From positions 273,671 through 337,670 of the forward strand of contig CAJSYZ010000002.1 of the NCBI GenBank assembly GCA_910574455.1: a stretch of DNA of 64,000 nucleotides, written 5' to 3'. Origin of the DNA: Trichaptum fuscoviolaceum. Its lineage: Eukaryota; Basidiomycota; Agaricomycetes; Hymenochaetales; Trichaptaceae. Made by a program: the position numbers and the translations under genes. The notes under the pieces were generated by a model. That model worked only from the letters and a program-made list of their open reading frames with translations, made no database searches and was not told where the DNA came from. Below, piece by piece: positions 23,004 through 33,288 of the stretch. Each line of letters begins with the position of its first letter. Position 1 is the stretch's first letter.

Positions 23004-24819
23004 TGAGTGACTTCGGGACTATGGCGAGGTACGGGGTTCACTGGAGCGGGGAACAGAGCATGACGGGAGCGGGGAGCGAGCGGGGGATCATCCTAGAGTC
23101 GGGGGAACGACGAGGCGGGCTAGGGATGGATCGAGACACGGGGACGAGGCGGGGACTGACGAGGAGACGTGGTCGAGGACAAGCAGGGGCGAGGAGGTCG
23201 TAGCGGGGCGGAACTCTTAGCAGGAGAATGCATGGCGAAGCAGAGGTTCTTCTGGGATCAGAGAGCGGGGGATCCTTTCGGGATCTAGCCAAGGTCGCGA
23301 TTTCGGGTTTCAGTATACCGGGTTCTGTTCGGGATTGCCTTAGACATGTTGGGGTCCTGGGGGATCCCGACAGCAGACTTCAAGAGGCGTGGAATGCTGG
23401 AAAGTCCTCTGGCTGAGGCTTCATGGAGAGCTTTGCTAGATGTTCTGCGCAGGAATATGTCAGAGTCGGAGTCAGATGACGCTGAGAGGACCCAAATTCG
23501 GAAGGAGCAGATGCAGCATCAAGATACACCCGAAGCTGGTGCAGCTGATGATACAGAGGACTTCTTCGATGACATTGTGGGCAATAATGAACTCAACGAA
23601 ATTGCAGACCTGGAAGATCCCGAACTTGAAAGCTTACTAGTAGTGCATGGGCCACAGCATCTTGCGGTTCAAGACATACAACATGCTGAACGCCAGATCC
23701 GCTTGGGTGGCAGAAATGACCCTTTGAGCTTGATGTTAATGGCTTCGAAGCAACGTGGGTATTACTTGGTAACCCATGCTTTTGGTGTTACACATCTGAC
23801 TTCTTTGTTGTCATCCTTGCAGAGTCCAGTAAGGTGTATCCTAAACAGCTCAACACGCTTGCGGCGATAAAAGGTCATCCAGAGCTCCGACAGCTCCGAC
23901 AGCTCATTAAAGAATACTTATTCAACAAGTACGAGAATCACACCTCCAACTCAAGGGGCTCCTCTGGTAGAGCCCAACCAGCAGTTGAATTGGACACGAG
24001 CAATGACTTTTCAATATTCCATTCAGCCACCGCTTTCTTTGCCTACCATGGCGAATCGATCCCTATAGAACAAGCAATGAGGGAGGTGATCAGGTCCAAT
24101 CCCTCTTGGCGCGGAAAAGCAAGACGTGATGCAGTCCTTGTTCGAGTTAGCTCCTGCATAAAGGGGTTTGCGGGAATGAGAGTTGCCCGAGTTATGCTTC
24201 TTTTTTCCTTCACCGCTAAAGGGGAACGTCAGGACTGCGCTCTCGTCCAAATTTTCAAGCGTGTTGGAGATTCACCCGACCTGAAAACAAGAATGTGGAT
24301 AGTCGAACCGGAGTATGAGTTAGAGAGCTCTACCACCTGTGTCGGATGCTGTACTGGAGTGAATGCCAGTGGCAGATGTCACTATCAGCACAACTGCAAG
24401 GCTCCAAAGCTATCTGTGATAGATGTAGGGGACATCCTCCGTTTAGCCCACCTCCTGGGGGTTCCGAAGGGTGATGAATGTCCTCCAAAGTCATTGACAC
24501 CTGAGGAGACCCTGGATTTTTATGATAGATTCTATGTTAACCGATTTGCTGACATGCACATGCACCAAACACTGTACGAAGCTAGACAATAATTACATAG
24601 TTAAACTCTTCCGTTAGCACATTGCCACATAGTACTACAAAGTGTATTGAGACTTGTTGTACAGTTTACATTGCCAGAGCCAGCGGCGACGACATCATGG
24701 TATTCATTGTTCGAGGTAATATAATTATCAACAAATCTCAAAGCAACAAAAGGAGAAACTGGAGATGCAAGCATACTGTGTCCATTGTCAACCCACCACC
24801 TACGAGAGGGCTAATTCGG

Positions 24820-26934
24820 CTAGTAGTTGAGGCGACCTTGAGGACTTGAAGGCTTGGAGTCATCCTTTGACTCTATCGCCAATTCTAAATAATTGCGATA
24901 CCCTAGAATTTGTTTAATATCAATATTCACCGCGATGCCTTTCGGGGGTTGTCTGTCGAATGACGCGCACACCGCCTCCGTCAGATATGTTTGGTATCTC
25001 TGCATGTCTGCATGCTCCAAGAAAGATTTTCCAGTCGTCTGGGTAGTCAAGGACGCTGCTGACGTCGATGCTGCCGTGTCCTGTCTTTCCTTCCCCTTGC
25101 CCTTCAAGTTCGTATGATAGGCCTCCATTTCGTCCTTGTTATAGGCTGCTAACATATCAATAGAATCAAGGACATCATCAGTCGACTCCTGCCTTCGATG
25201 TACTATCTTGTTTAAGAGCTCTGATACGACATCACCTTTCCCCTTCCGCATGACGACATCGAAAAGACCCTTTGTGGAGGCAATTTGCAACCATCTCTTG
25301 ACAATCCTAAGCGCGCTTATCAATCTCCTCTGAAGATGACCCAATTTGCGGAAGTAATTATTAATCTCAACAGAAGGAATATCTGCCGGTGGTCCGACAG
25401 GCCCCTGCTTCGACTTTGCTTCCCTGGTAAACCTTCCTATGATGTCATGCAAACGCGCCTGAATAGATTCTGCCGTTGAGATAATCACATAGTCATTGGA
25501 GGTGACCTCTAACACCTTCGTCCGATGGAAGAATGCATCGTGAATATTGCACAGCTTAATTGCCATTTCCCAAGATTTCTGCTCCGTGTCAAACTGCAGT
25601 AGCATTTCGTTGACCTCCTCTTTCTGGGGCTGAAAATGAAGCCGTTCAACCGCAGGCGTCATGTATTTCGATTGCAAACTCCCTGGTTCCGATATCGGAT
25701 GATAGGGTAGATGCACTTTCAGTGGGGGGGGCCGAATACTGGAAAGATGACTGGAAGCCTGAGAATGAGCCTGGAAAAGTCTAGAGACCGTAACTGACAT
25801 ACTTTGGAGACCGGCATCGATGATTGCGATGAGTTTGTAAGTTACGTCGTAGTAGGCCTGGAAGAACGGTATGAAGAATTGGAAAGCCTTAAGATCTTTG
25901 GCATCCGTATCGTATGAGTTCAATACTGCCATAAACTCTTCTGCCTTCTCTTCTCTATAAAGTCCATATTCAGATAACAGTTGTCTAAGACCTTCCGAGC
26001 CGTCGCGAGAATGAAGTTGGTAGTATTCATTCATGATTTTCTGAAACTTGAACTTGCTCAACTCGAAGTAGAGGGAACCAAAGGGATCATCAGTGCCTCG
26101 ACTGTCAAGGCAATTCCGTATCTCCTCTCTTGAGAACCCAAGGACAATTGCGGAGGATTCCATGAAGAAGAACCTTAGACTATCCAAGGTCTTCCTTACT
26201 CTAACAGCATCGCCTGCTGCCCGTGACTAACAAGCGTAGGTTATTAGACGTTCTTTTTCGAAAAACATGATCATAATACTTACCCCAGCAATATTATCAG
26301 TCAAGAGAGCGACATCAGAATATATCTTGCGAAGAGTATCGTTCAACGTAGCAACCTGACCCTCCAAACTCGCAATCCTATCATCTGATGAAAGGCCTGG
26401 ATGGCCTGAAGTCGAGCGAACCGACTCGTTGCCTTCTATGCCAGTGTGCGACATGGCACCTGGATGGCCTGAAGTCGAGTGAACCGACTCGTTGCCTTCT
26501 ATGCCAGTGAGCTGTGCATTTTGTGCCACAGCGTCAAGCAGTTTACCCATAGTACGTCCGGGAGATTTTTTAGGTGGTTCGAGAACACCGCCAGGTCCCG
26601 GGACGCGATAATCGGCCAGTGATGGTGACCTTGATGGTGGTGGAACGGATGTCGGGAATGATTCCCCCCCTTCAAGTTCAAGTTTGGGCCTTTTCTGATT
26701 GGGCTCTCCACTAGGACTCGGAGATGAAGGGCCGCGTTTGTTCTCGGCAGAAAATATGAGACTACTAAAATCTTGACTTGCGCCTATCTGCCTGTACGCA
26801 GCAATCCAGTTTGCGTAGTGTGAGCTGTCGCCACCAGCGGGTGAGTTGCTGAGCTGCCTGCCAGTGTGTGAGCTGCCGCCCCTGGGCTCCCTGCGTGAGC
26901 TGCCGCTACCACCTCTAGAATTTGATCCCGACAT
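24820..26934 (-). CDS. unknown two-exon coiled-coil protein (about 685 aa)
   Basis: Exon 1 (26934-26284) and exon 2 (26226-24820) join in phase 0 across a 57-bp intron; an in-frame ATG also exists at 26961. The N terminus is Ser/Gly-rich low complexity with NQKRPKLE as a possible nuclear signal. A 21-residue unit containing GIEGNESV occurs twice, then a short coiled coil (IASLEGQVATLNDTLRKI). Exon 2 is helical (FSREEIRNCLD; EKAEEFMAVLNSYD; HLQRRLISALRIVKRWL). No family was recognised. It is convergent with the Plavaka gene and ends 228 bp after it, so it may be a transposon passenger or a host gene. Confidence 0.7.
26396..26509. repeat. 63-bp tandem duplication in coding sequence
   Basis: Two copies of about 50 bp (shared GGCCTGAAGTCGAG and CTCGTTGCCTTCTATG) at a 63-bp spacing, differing by few bases. 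They add 21 residues in frame to the unknown protein. Confidence 0.85.
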
Positions 26935-26961
26935 GTTAATTGTGTGAGACCCAAGCGTCAC

Positions 26962-27756
26962 TGGCGTGGTGGGATACCCATCATTCCGACTCCTTTTACG
27001 ATCTACAATTTAGTTATTGTCAGAACCAACAAGGGCGTTCGACTCAAACTCAGGCTCACTGGACATTTTGGATATTTTGAACAAAACTGTGACTTGAAGC
27101 CTGATAGGAGGTTGTTTCGCTTTCTCCAACAGCTTCAAAATGGAGTTAAAACTGGTGCAATAGTATAGTAGCTGTGAGCCTACCAACTCCGAGTCCGACT
27201 CCGAGTCGTCGGAACCGAATAGTAGTATCTTGAATTTCGGTTCAAATTTAGAGATCAAGTTGCCAATATACTAGTAGTAGTAGATAGTACTACTCAGGCT
27301 ACAACTTGAAGTTTGAAGATCTCAGTCAGCGGATGAAGTTAAACTAGGAGACTGGTTGACTCACCGCCAGCCTGAGTACCGCCAGTGGCAGCCTCTGAAC
27401 TAAAATTTAGGTGGCAGGGACTTTGACTTTAAGGTGAGAGGGCTTCAAGCTGTTGAAAAGAACAACCTTGAGTACTACTAGAGTACAGTACTACAGAGTA
27501 TAGTAGACAAAGACACGATACGTCGATGCCACTGGCAGTGGGCATGGGGTAGTCAGGCTACTAAATGCGGAACTTGAATCTGAACTTGAAGCCAGACTTC
27601 TCAGGCTCACGCCACTCACTGCCAGTGGCAGCCACTGCAGAACCGTGCCAGTGACGTCTTTCCCACTGCATTCTTTCCCATTTCGTCCCAATAGTACTAC
27701 CTATTCATCTTGAACTCGAAAGCACAACAGCAACGACTTCAACTTGAATCAGCATC
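26962..27756. other. gene-free stretch with recurrent words
   Basis: No supported gene. It is rich in TTCAAGTT/AACTTGAA, CCGAGTCCGACTCCGAG, CCAGTGGCAG and TACTAGTAGTAG words that recur in other intergenic stretches of the window. Confidence 0.45.
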
Positions 27757-29113
27757 ATGCTGGCATCATCCAAGCCATCACGTAGAAATCTGATTCCGCG
27801 TGAGTCCTACAGCTTTCTACTACGTTCTCCTATACCGGCAGCAATGATTAATGAGGTGATATCCAGCTTCGCCAAGGGAAGGCTTTGATTTGATAGAATT
27901 GTCTCGGCAGATCACGGGCTTTCGCCCATCCAACGAGGAAAATAGTATTCGATCTGCAAGGCAGAGACTAGAAGGTGTCATCGATGGCATATGGCCAGGT
28001 GAGTCCTACTTTCTCCTTCGCCGGTAGTCCTGCTTTGTTGACTACTTCTACTCGTGGCAGAGAATCAGAGTCTGAGCGGATCAATAGTGCCTCGTAGAAC
28101 CCCTCGGATGCCAACAAACACTCACACGGACTAACAAGCACCCCTATGCATCGGACTGGGCGTTGATCAGGATTTGTGACGACCGTCTCCCATCTGACAT
28201 GAATATGCTCTGCAAGCAGCATCGGAAGGGGCAATTTTGGAATTATGCAGACTTGAGAAGGTATGAACCAAAGAGCTTGTGTGGTTCAGCTGCTTTCGAC
28301 GACATTCTGGAGTTCATGGGATGGAAGGAAGGCACTCAAGTACATGATGGTCTGGTGCATATCAAAGATTTCACGAAACCGGGCGACATCTACAGCCGTG
28401 TTTATCAAGAAGAAACGGACAAACAAGCGATTACAGATAAGCAGCTCCATAGAGCACTAGCGAATGATGGCACAAAGGTCGTATCCTCGAAGCTTGAAAC
28501 AAGACGGGTATATAAGTTTGGTTGGACAACTGGCCACACAGTGGGCGTTTATAACAATCTCACTTCCTACTGGGTCGATCTTACACTAGAATATGATGTC
28601 ACAGTCTCCGGTGAAGGCAAACGTCGCAAAACCTGTGGAATCAAAGAAGGTGTAAAGGGCGTCGAGAGTTGCTGGCAGGCGGTCCTGCAATTCCCACCCG
28701 GCAAGCACTTCGGTGGTCCTAGCCGTATATTTGGAGACCAAGGTGATTCCGGAAGCTTGGTCATCGACCAGGATGCCAACGCACTTGGTACAATCACCTT
28801 TGTTACGACTTCGACCGAATGGCAACACGATGGGTTCACTTACGGAGTCCCTATTTGGCAACAATTGTCGGAGATGCGCACCTCTGGCTTCGGTTACGGT
28901 GATATTCATTTCGGATTCGAATCACAAGAGGATGATGCAGTGATGTCGGAACTTGCGGAATATCATCCACAGATTAAGGTAACTAGGGCTAACAAGGGCT
29001 CGAGTACATGGAAAGCGTGGTTTAATGAGGAGCACCACAAGGTTGAGCGGGAACGAGCAGCATTGGGACCTTTTAATTCACTTAGACCGCAGACTCGGAG
29101 TCAGACGAAGTAG
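27757..29113 (+). CDS. trypsin-like (PA clan) peptidase
   Basis: A likely model has ATG 27757, short exons 27757-27799 and 27897-27998, and a main exon from about 28088 to the stop at 29113. The main exon has SDWALIRI, where trypsin-fold proteases carry the catalytic Asp, and GDQGDSGSLV with the nucleophilic Ser. The C-terminal barrel part (FTYGVPIWQQL) follows. The catalytic His was not located, and the join between the second and main exons does not keep phase in my model. It may sit in an unrecognised exon near 28000-28090 or be lost. Substrate is unknown. Confidence 0.6.
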
Positions 29114-29660
29114 CCTGAGGACTCAGGCTTGTACTCAAACTATTTCTAACTGTTTTCTTTTCGTAGCATTACCTCATACCAGTGCATACCACTAGTATTC
29201 AAGTTGTGTCTTTGTATGTTTGTCTCCTGTTCTGTGTTTGTCGACCTTATACTTGTGTTTTCTGTGCATCGGTATTCAAGTTGTTGTATTCTGTATGTAA
29301 ATAAAAAACGATATGAATTGTTTACTAACTATTCCGAGTCGGACTTGGACTCACTGGCACCAGTGATGCTCTAATTACTGCCCGATAAATTCACGACTGG
29401 CTCGAATCCGGGTCTACCAACCTGAAGACCGAACATCGTTACGGGTCATTGTTCGGCAACTTGAACTTTTGAGCTGAACTTGAAGTCCCACGACTCGGAC
29501 TCGGTCTCAGGCTCTGACTCGGAAGTTCTTCCGACTCGGAGGTCAGCTTGAAGTCGGAAACTACTAGTACTAGTAAACTAAGCCTGAGGGGCGAAGGTCG
29601 GTCCGGCTACTACTACAACTGCTCTGCTCGACAACTATTAGGTATAATAATTTTAATGGA
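29114..29660. other. gene-free stretch with recurrent words
   Basis: An AATAAAAAA motif near 29301 may serve polyadenylation of the peptidase gene. From 29330 the sequence is dominated by GAGTCGGACTTGGACTC, CACTGGCACCAGTG, AACTTGAAGTC, GACTCGGACTCGG and ACTACTAGTACTAGTA words. No coding frame supported. Confidence 0.4.
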
Positions 29661-29879
29661 ATGACCGGTTGTTATTCTCGGGACGTTCTAGGTCAGAGGG
29701 AACTGGACGGCTTGACTTATGCTATTGCCTTCTGGCAGACGACGGAGGAGCTGGATCAAATGGGCTTTGCGACCAACCTTGATTCAAAGACAGACACGCA
29801 ACTTGGTAGTATTGTTTTCCCGACTCCGAGTCAGCAAGAGCCCGACGTGGACATCGCCGCTCGCCTTTTCCCAGACTGA
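29661..29879 (+). pseudogene. fragment of a second trypsin-like peptidase
   Basis: A short frame reads LDGLTYAIAFWQTTEELDQMG. It aligns residue by residue with HDGFTYGVPIWQQLSEMRTSG in the C-terminal part of the upstream peptidase, and then diverges. No catalytic motif remains. Read as the decayed tail of a tandem duplicate. Confidence 0.45.
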
Positions 29880-30039
29880 GCCCCTTCCTCAACTCCCCTA
29901 CCATGCGCACAAACTCTCTCATCTCATCCTCTTGCACTACCTTGAGGCTTGTCATTTTCTTCAACCTTGGCGCTGTCTCCTTCACATATGACATCTTCCA
30001 TGCGCTGCTCTCCTGCACTTTGTACTAAATTATGTTGTA

Positions 30040-31565
30040 ACAGATCTGGGCGGAATGGGAGACAGAGGTCTGCACGAGCATGGCACAGGAGTTCAAGGCT
30101 GGTGAGTTTATTCTCCTTCTCAATCCTTTTACTTCACGTTATTTACATACCATTTGATACAGAATCCTAGCTCACACCGTTTACAGCGCACGCAAGATGG
30201 TGCAATTCTGGAACACCGCCAGACAGCACCACCACCATTGCCATCGCACTCCTGCTACTAGTAGTACCCAGCATCGACATGATGACTTCCCACGTGGGGT
30301 CTGACACTGGCATCACAGGCCCTCCGTCGTCCGCTACCACCACTGACAGCCATGGTCAGGTTGGAAACCAGAGACTTCCGGAGACACTTTCATTGTTGTG
30401 GGGACTGGTAAGTAGCCCTAGTAGTTATCCGCTATTGCAACAATAGCTCATGACCCGATGAACACAACTACATGACTGGCTGATGCTATGGTTGTTGAAG
30501 CGCTTAGAATGCCAGCATGCTTACGAGTTCGAGACGACAGCGCGCACCATCTTGCCGGGCAAGTCTTCTTTCAGAGACAAGTCATTTGGAGATGAGGAGC
30601 TCAAAGGCTTCCAGTTTGCCTCACCAGACGACCATCAAATTCATATCTATTTCGCTGATTCCATGGCTCATGGCGGGGATTTAAGAGATGCTCCTTGCCG
30701 ACACAAGGGACTTCTTGCAATCAGAGAAGGTATGTACATAAAGTGCCACACATCGACTGAAAGTTTAACCTCTCTTTCTGAATCAGTGGTGCGCTGACTG
30801 TGGTAACCGCTCTCGTCGCGACAATTTCCTCTATCGTGTCCCTGGCTTGGGCAGATCATCGTTGATCCATGCCCTTGCTGGCGCGCTCATGCTCGACATT
30901 CTCGCCATCTCACGTTCCGCCTTTTGGATGAACGATGTGGCGTTGTCATCGCTTATGGGCCGTGTGCCTGCCCCGTGTATTGTCCTTCTCGAGGACCTTG
31001 ATGCTGCATTCACTCGCTCAACTTCGCGCGACGGGTCCTCAACCTGTGTTCCTGGTGGTAAGAAGAAGAGCTCTTTGTTGTCCGACAACAAGGATAAGAT
31101 GACGATGATGACAACAATGAAGAAATTGGCAAGAAGAAGAAAAGCAAGAAATATGACACTCTATCCGACGTGAACACGCTCTCTCTTTCTGGCCTTCTTA
31201 ATGCACTTGATGGTGTCGCCGCTGCTGTTGGCCGCTTCCTCTTCTCGTCGCAGCGACGAACCATCTTGAGCGTTTCGACCCCGCGCTCTCGCGCCCCGGT
31301 GGCATGGATGTTTGGATCGAGTTCAAAAGCGCAAGCCCTAGGCAGGCTCAAGCGCTCTTCTGCGACTTCTTCCTGTACGCGGACGTCAAGAAGCCCGAGA
31401 TCACCAAACGCGAAGGCGAGCTCGATGGGATCAGCCTCCCCACCACACCCCATCCTCTGGATCGATTTCGGAAATTCCGGTGTCGGTATTTGCGTCCGAT
31501 GCCTCGAGTACCGCAACCTTGAGCTCGAGCTCATTGATGAGAGGTGCGTCAAACAGTCTACCTGA
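30040..31565 (+). pseudogene. BCS1-like AAA ATPase pseudogene
   Basis: Segments in several frames match the mitochondrial BCS1-type AAA family: a WNTARQHHHH-like segment, then HALAGALMLDIL, LMGRVPAPCIVLLEDLDAAFTR (Walker B) and LSLSGLLNALDGVAAA. A later piece in a different frame has GMDVWIEFKSAS. The P-loop position reads VPGLGRSS instead of the GPPGTGKSS form, and frames shift at least twice (near 31240-31310 and upstream of 30800). Introns may explain some changes, but the degraded P-loop argues for a pseudogene. Confidence 0.7.
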
Positions 31566-32242
31566 CGTTGGCAAAGCAGCTCACGACGCAAATTGCGAAT
31601 GCATCAAACGGGAAAAAGTATTACTTCATCTTAGATATCGTTCAAGTAGTCATGTCCTATTCCTCGACAAACACCTCTGTGCCACCACCATTGCCGCCGA
31701 AACGGAGATCGCTCGGTTTCAATATGCAGAATAAGTCGATTATCGGCCGACAGCGCAATCCCCCCAGCTCTAAGGTCAAGAAATGTGCCTTCATTCAATC
31801 TACTTCTTTCAAAGCGGATTGGGGTGCATTGATCCCATTTCCCATATCGGCATGGTTCCGGTTTCGAGTTGTGTCCAGGGATGACTGATTGTATGACGGC
31901 TTACTCGTGGCTTTGCCTTCTAGAGCTGATGGAACAGCTTCTTGTGCAGTGGGCTATGTCTTCCTGACTTCTTCGGAGTTAACCTGACTCACTTTCTTGT
32001 TTGTTTGTGCATAAAATGAAAAGAAGCCTCATAATCGAGTCATCTAGAAGAAATCCTTCTTATCTCCTGTCAGTTCAGCTTGAGGTTTATCCGAGCCATA
32101 GTACAATGCACTGATAGATTCCTCTCTTCTTTTCCCAGAAGAATAAGCATCAGAAAAATGCGTGCAAGAGCTTTGTATAAATGTGAACTCGGAGTGGGTG
32201 TCGCCCCTCCCCGCCACCCACCCACCCACTCAACCCTTCGCC
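31566..32242. other. gene-free stretch and CT-rich leader
   Basis: No recognised domain; a short open frame at 31544-31888 has low-complexity composition. The last 40 bp before 32243 are a CCCACCC/CT-rich tract typical of fungal promoters near the start codon. Confidence 0.3.
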
Positions 32243-33288
32243 ATGAACTTTTATCACATTCTGTTGGGGCTACACATGCTCCTATTGATTGACCATGCTG
32301 TGCTTCGAGTACGCATCGCGCGAAGACTTCCTTGGACACAAAGGAGGATATCTAGGATGCAAGAATTCGTGCTTACTTTCTATTTCCTCTCAAAATCACT
32401 GCACTGACTTTTTGCCAGCTTCACAAACAGATGCAACATCTCCTCGACTACCTGGGGGTTCCGCCAACGCCTCTTCTTCAACTTCGCAGTTATACACTCG
32501 GACCTCTTGTTCCTGAAGTATGTCTGACCACCGCAACGATGGAGAATGCCGTAGACGTCATCTATGCTTCCTTGCCGGATGCCCCGGAACGACGCTTCGT
32601 TGCCCTCGACATTGAATGGGCGAGTAACTCACCAGAGCTATATCGCGTGGACCTCATCCAACTCGCGGTTCAGCAACATGTGTTCCTCCTCCGGACTCAT
32701 CTACTTAATGAACTTCCCGCGAGATTGACACAATTATTAGGTGATGAAGCTGTATGGAAAGTGTCAGCAGGAATCGCTGGTATGAGAGTCCCATTTCTTC
32801 TCTCATTATTCGGCATAACTGAACTAATTGGCAGGTGATGCAACTCGCATCAGGAATAAATTTGGCGTTCCCGTAACCTCCTGTGTCGATTTGACAGATT
32901 GGGCGCGCTTCGTTTACCCCGATTTCTGGCCAAGAACGCTAACTTGGCTCCAGCTGCTTCTGAACCCCCGTCTCTGGTTCAAGTTTCCGCAACCGTTTAT
33001 AAAGCTGGAGGAGATGGCAGGCAGACTCCTGCAGGCAAATATTGAGAAGGATGCCATGGTCACGAGGAGCAATTGGGCCGAAGTTGAGCTGTCGGCTGCT
33101 CAAGTCCATTGTAAGTTATCCTTTTCAAGTTGTCACTCAGGCTGATCATCTTCTCACTTGCATCTGCTCTATTAGATGCGGCAATCGACGCGCACAGCAC
33201 GTTTGCTGTTGCTTCCGTCTTGAATCAAGATGCCTTGGCCTTACCGGATGCAGAAATCCATCACTTCCCAATGCTCGATATTGAGTAG
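32243..33288 (+). CDS. DEDDy 3'-5' exonuclease domain protein (WRN/RNase D-like)
   Basis: Four exons join cleanly: 32243-32368, 32419-32779, 32835-33110 and 33176-33288, giving about 291 aa. Exo motifs are in order: VALDIEWA (DxE), GIAGDATRIRNKFG (second Asp) and YAAIDAHST (Tyr-x3-Asp). This is the metal-binding DEDDy set of WRN-like exonucleases, which trim 3' ends of DNA or RNA. The N terminus, before exo motif I, begins with a hydrophobic stretch (LLGLHMLLLIDHAVL) and then a basic segment, which could be a membrane anchor or targeting signal. There is no helicase part. The start is set by phase with exon 2 and follows a CT-rich leader. Confidence 0.85.

Larger units (their letters stand above)
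20897..23372. mobile_element. 2.5-kb solo-LTR-like insertion
   Basis: The block starts TGTTACGACCTGG and ends TCCCGACA, and is flanked by GCAGA at 20892-20896 and 23373-23377. Removing it with one GCAGA rejoins the Plavaka reading frame across the gap. It lacks gag/pol and internal terminal repeats, so it is best read as a solo LTR. It shares with the element 2 LTR the first 11 bases, a doubled GAAGCACT-type motif (near 21461 and 21522) and an adjacent stem with AGTGCTCC. It is GC-rich and full of GGGAATC/GGGATTC repeats. Open frames inside it on both strands look like by-products of this composition. Confidence 0.75.
11764..24592 (+). pseudogene. Plavaka-type (KDZ superfamily) transposase gene, split by two LTR insertions
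   Basis: ATG 11764 opens a protein with an N-terminal C2H2 finger (CTLPGCSRTF, RHEYSAHP). Exon 1 ends at 12250; later exons run 12312-12931, 12994-13201 and 13250 on. Diagnostic segments are VWYRDPLEVIRNLV, FVPVILGSDKTTVSVGTG, YYPLYLSIGNVSNKARRS, SYIADYPEQ and, later, ISPDLLHQIIKGVFKDHLVEW, FCYLVRRYTIT, RQHAMIHYP and a C-terminal Cys-rich part (CVGCCTGVNA). These are hallmarks of fungal Plavaka transposases. An LTR element sits at 13455-19797 inside the YIADYPEQ exon and another at 20897-23372. Outside these insertions the reading frame and splice sites look sound, so the gene was probably intact until recently. No terminal inverted repeats could be assigned. Confidence 0.8.
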
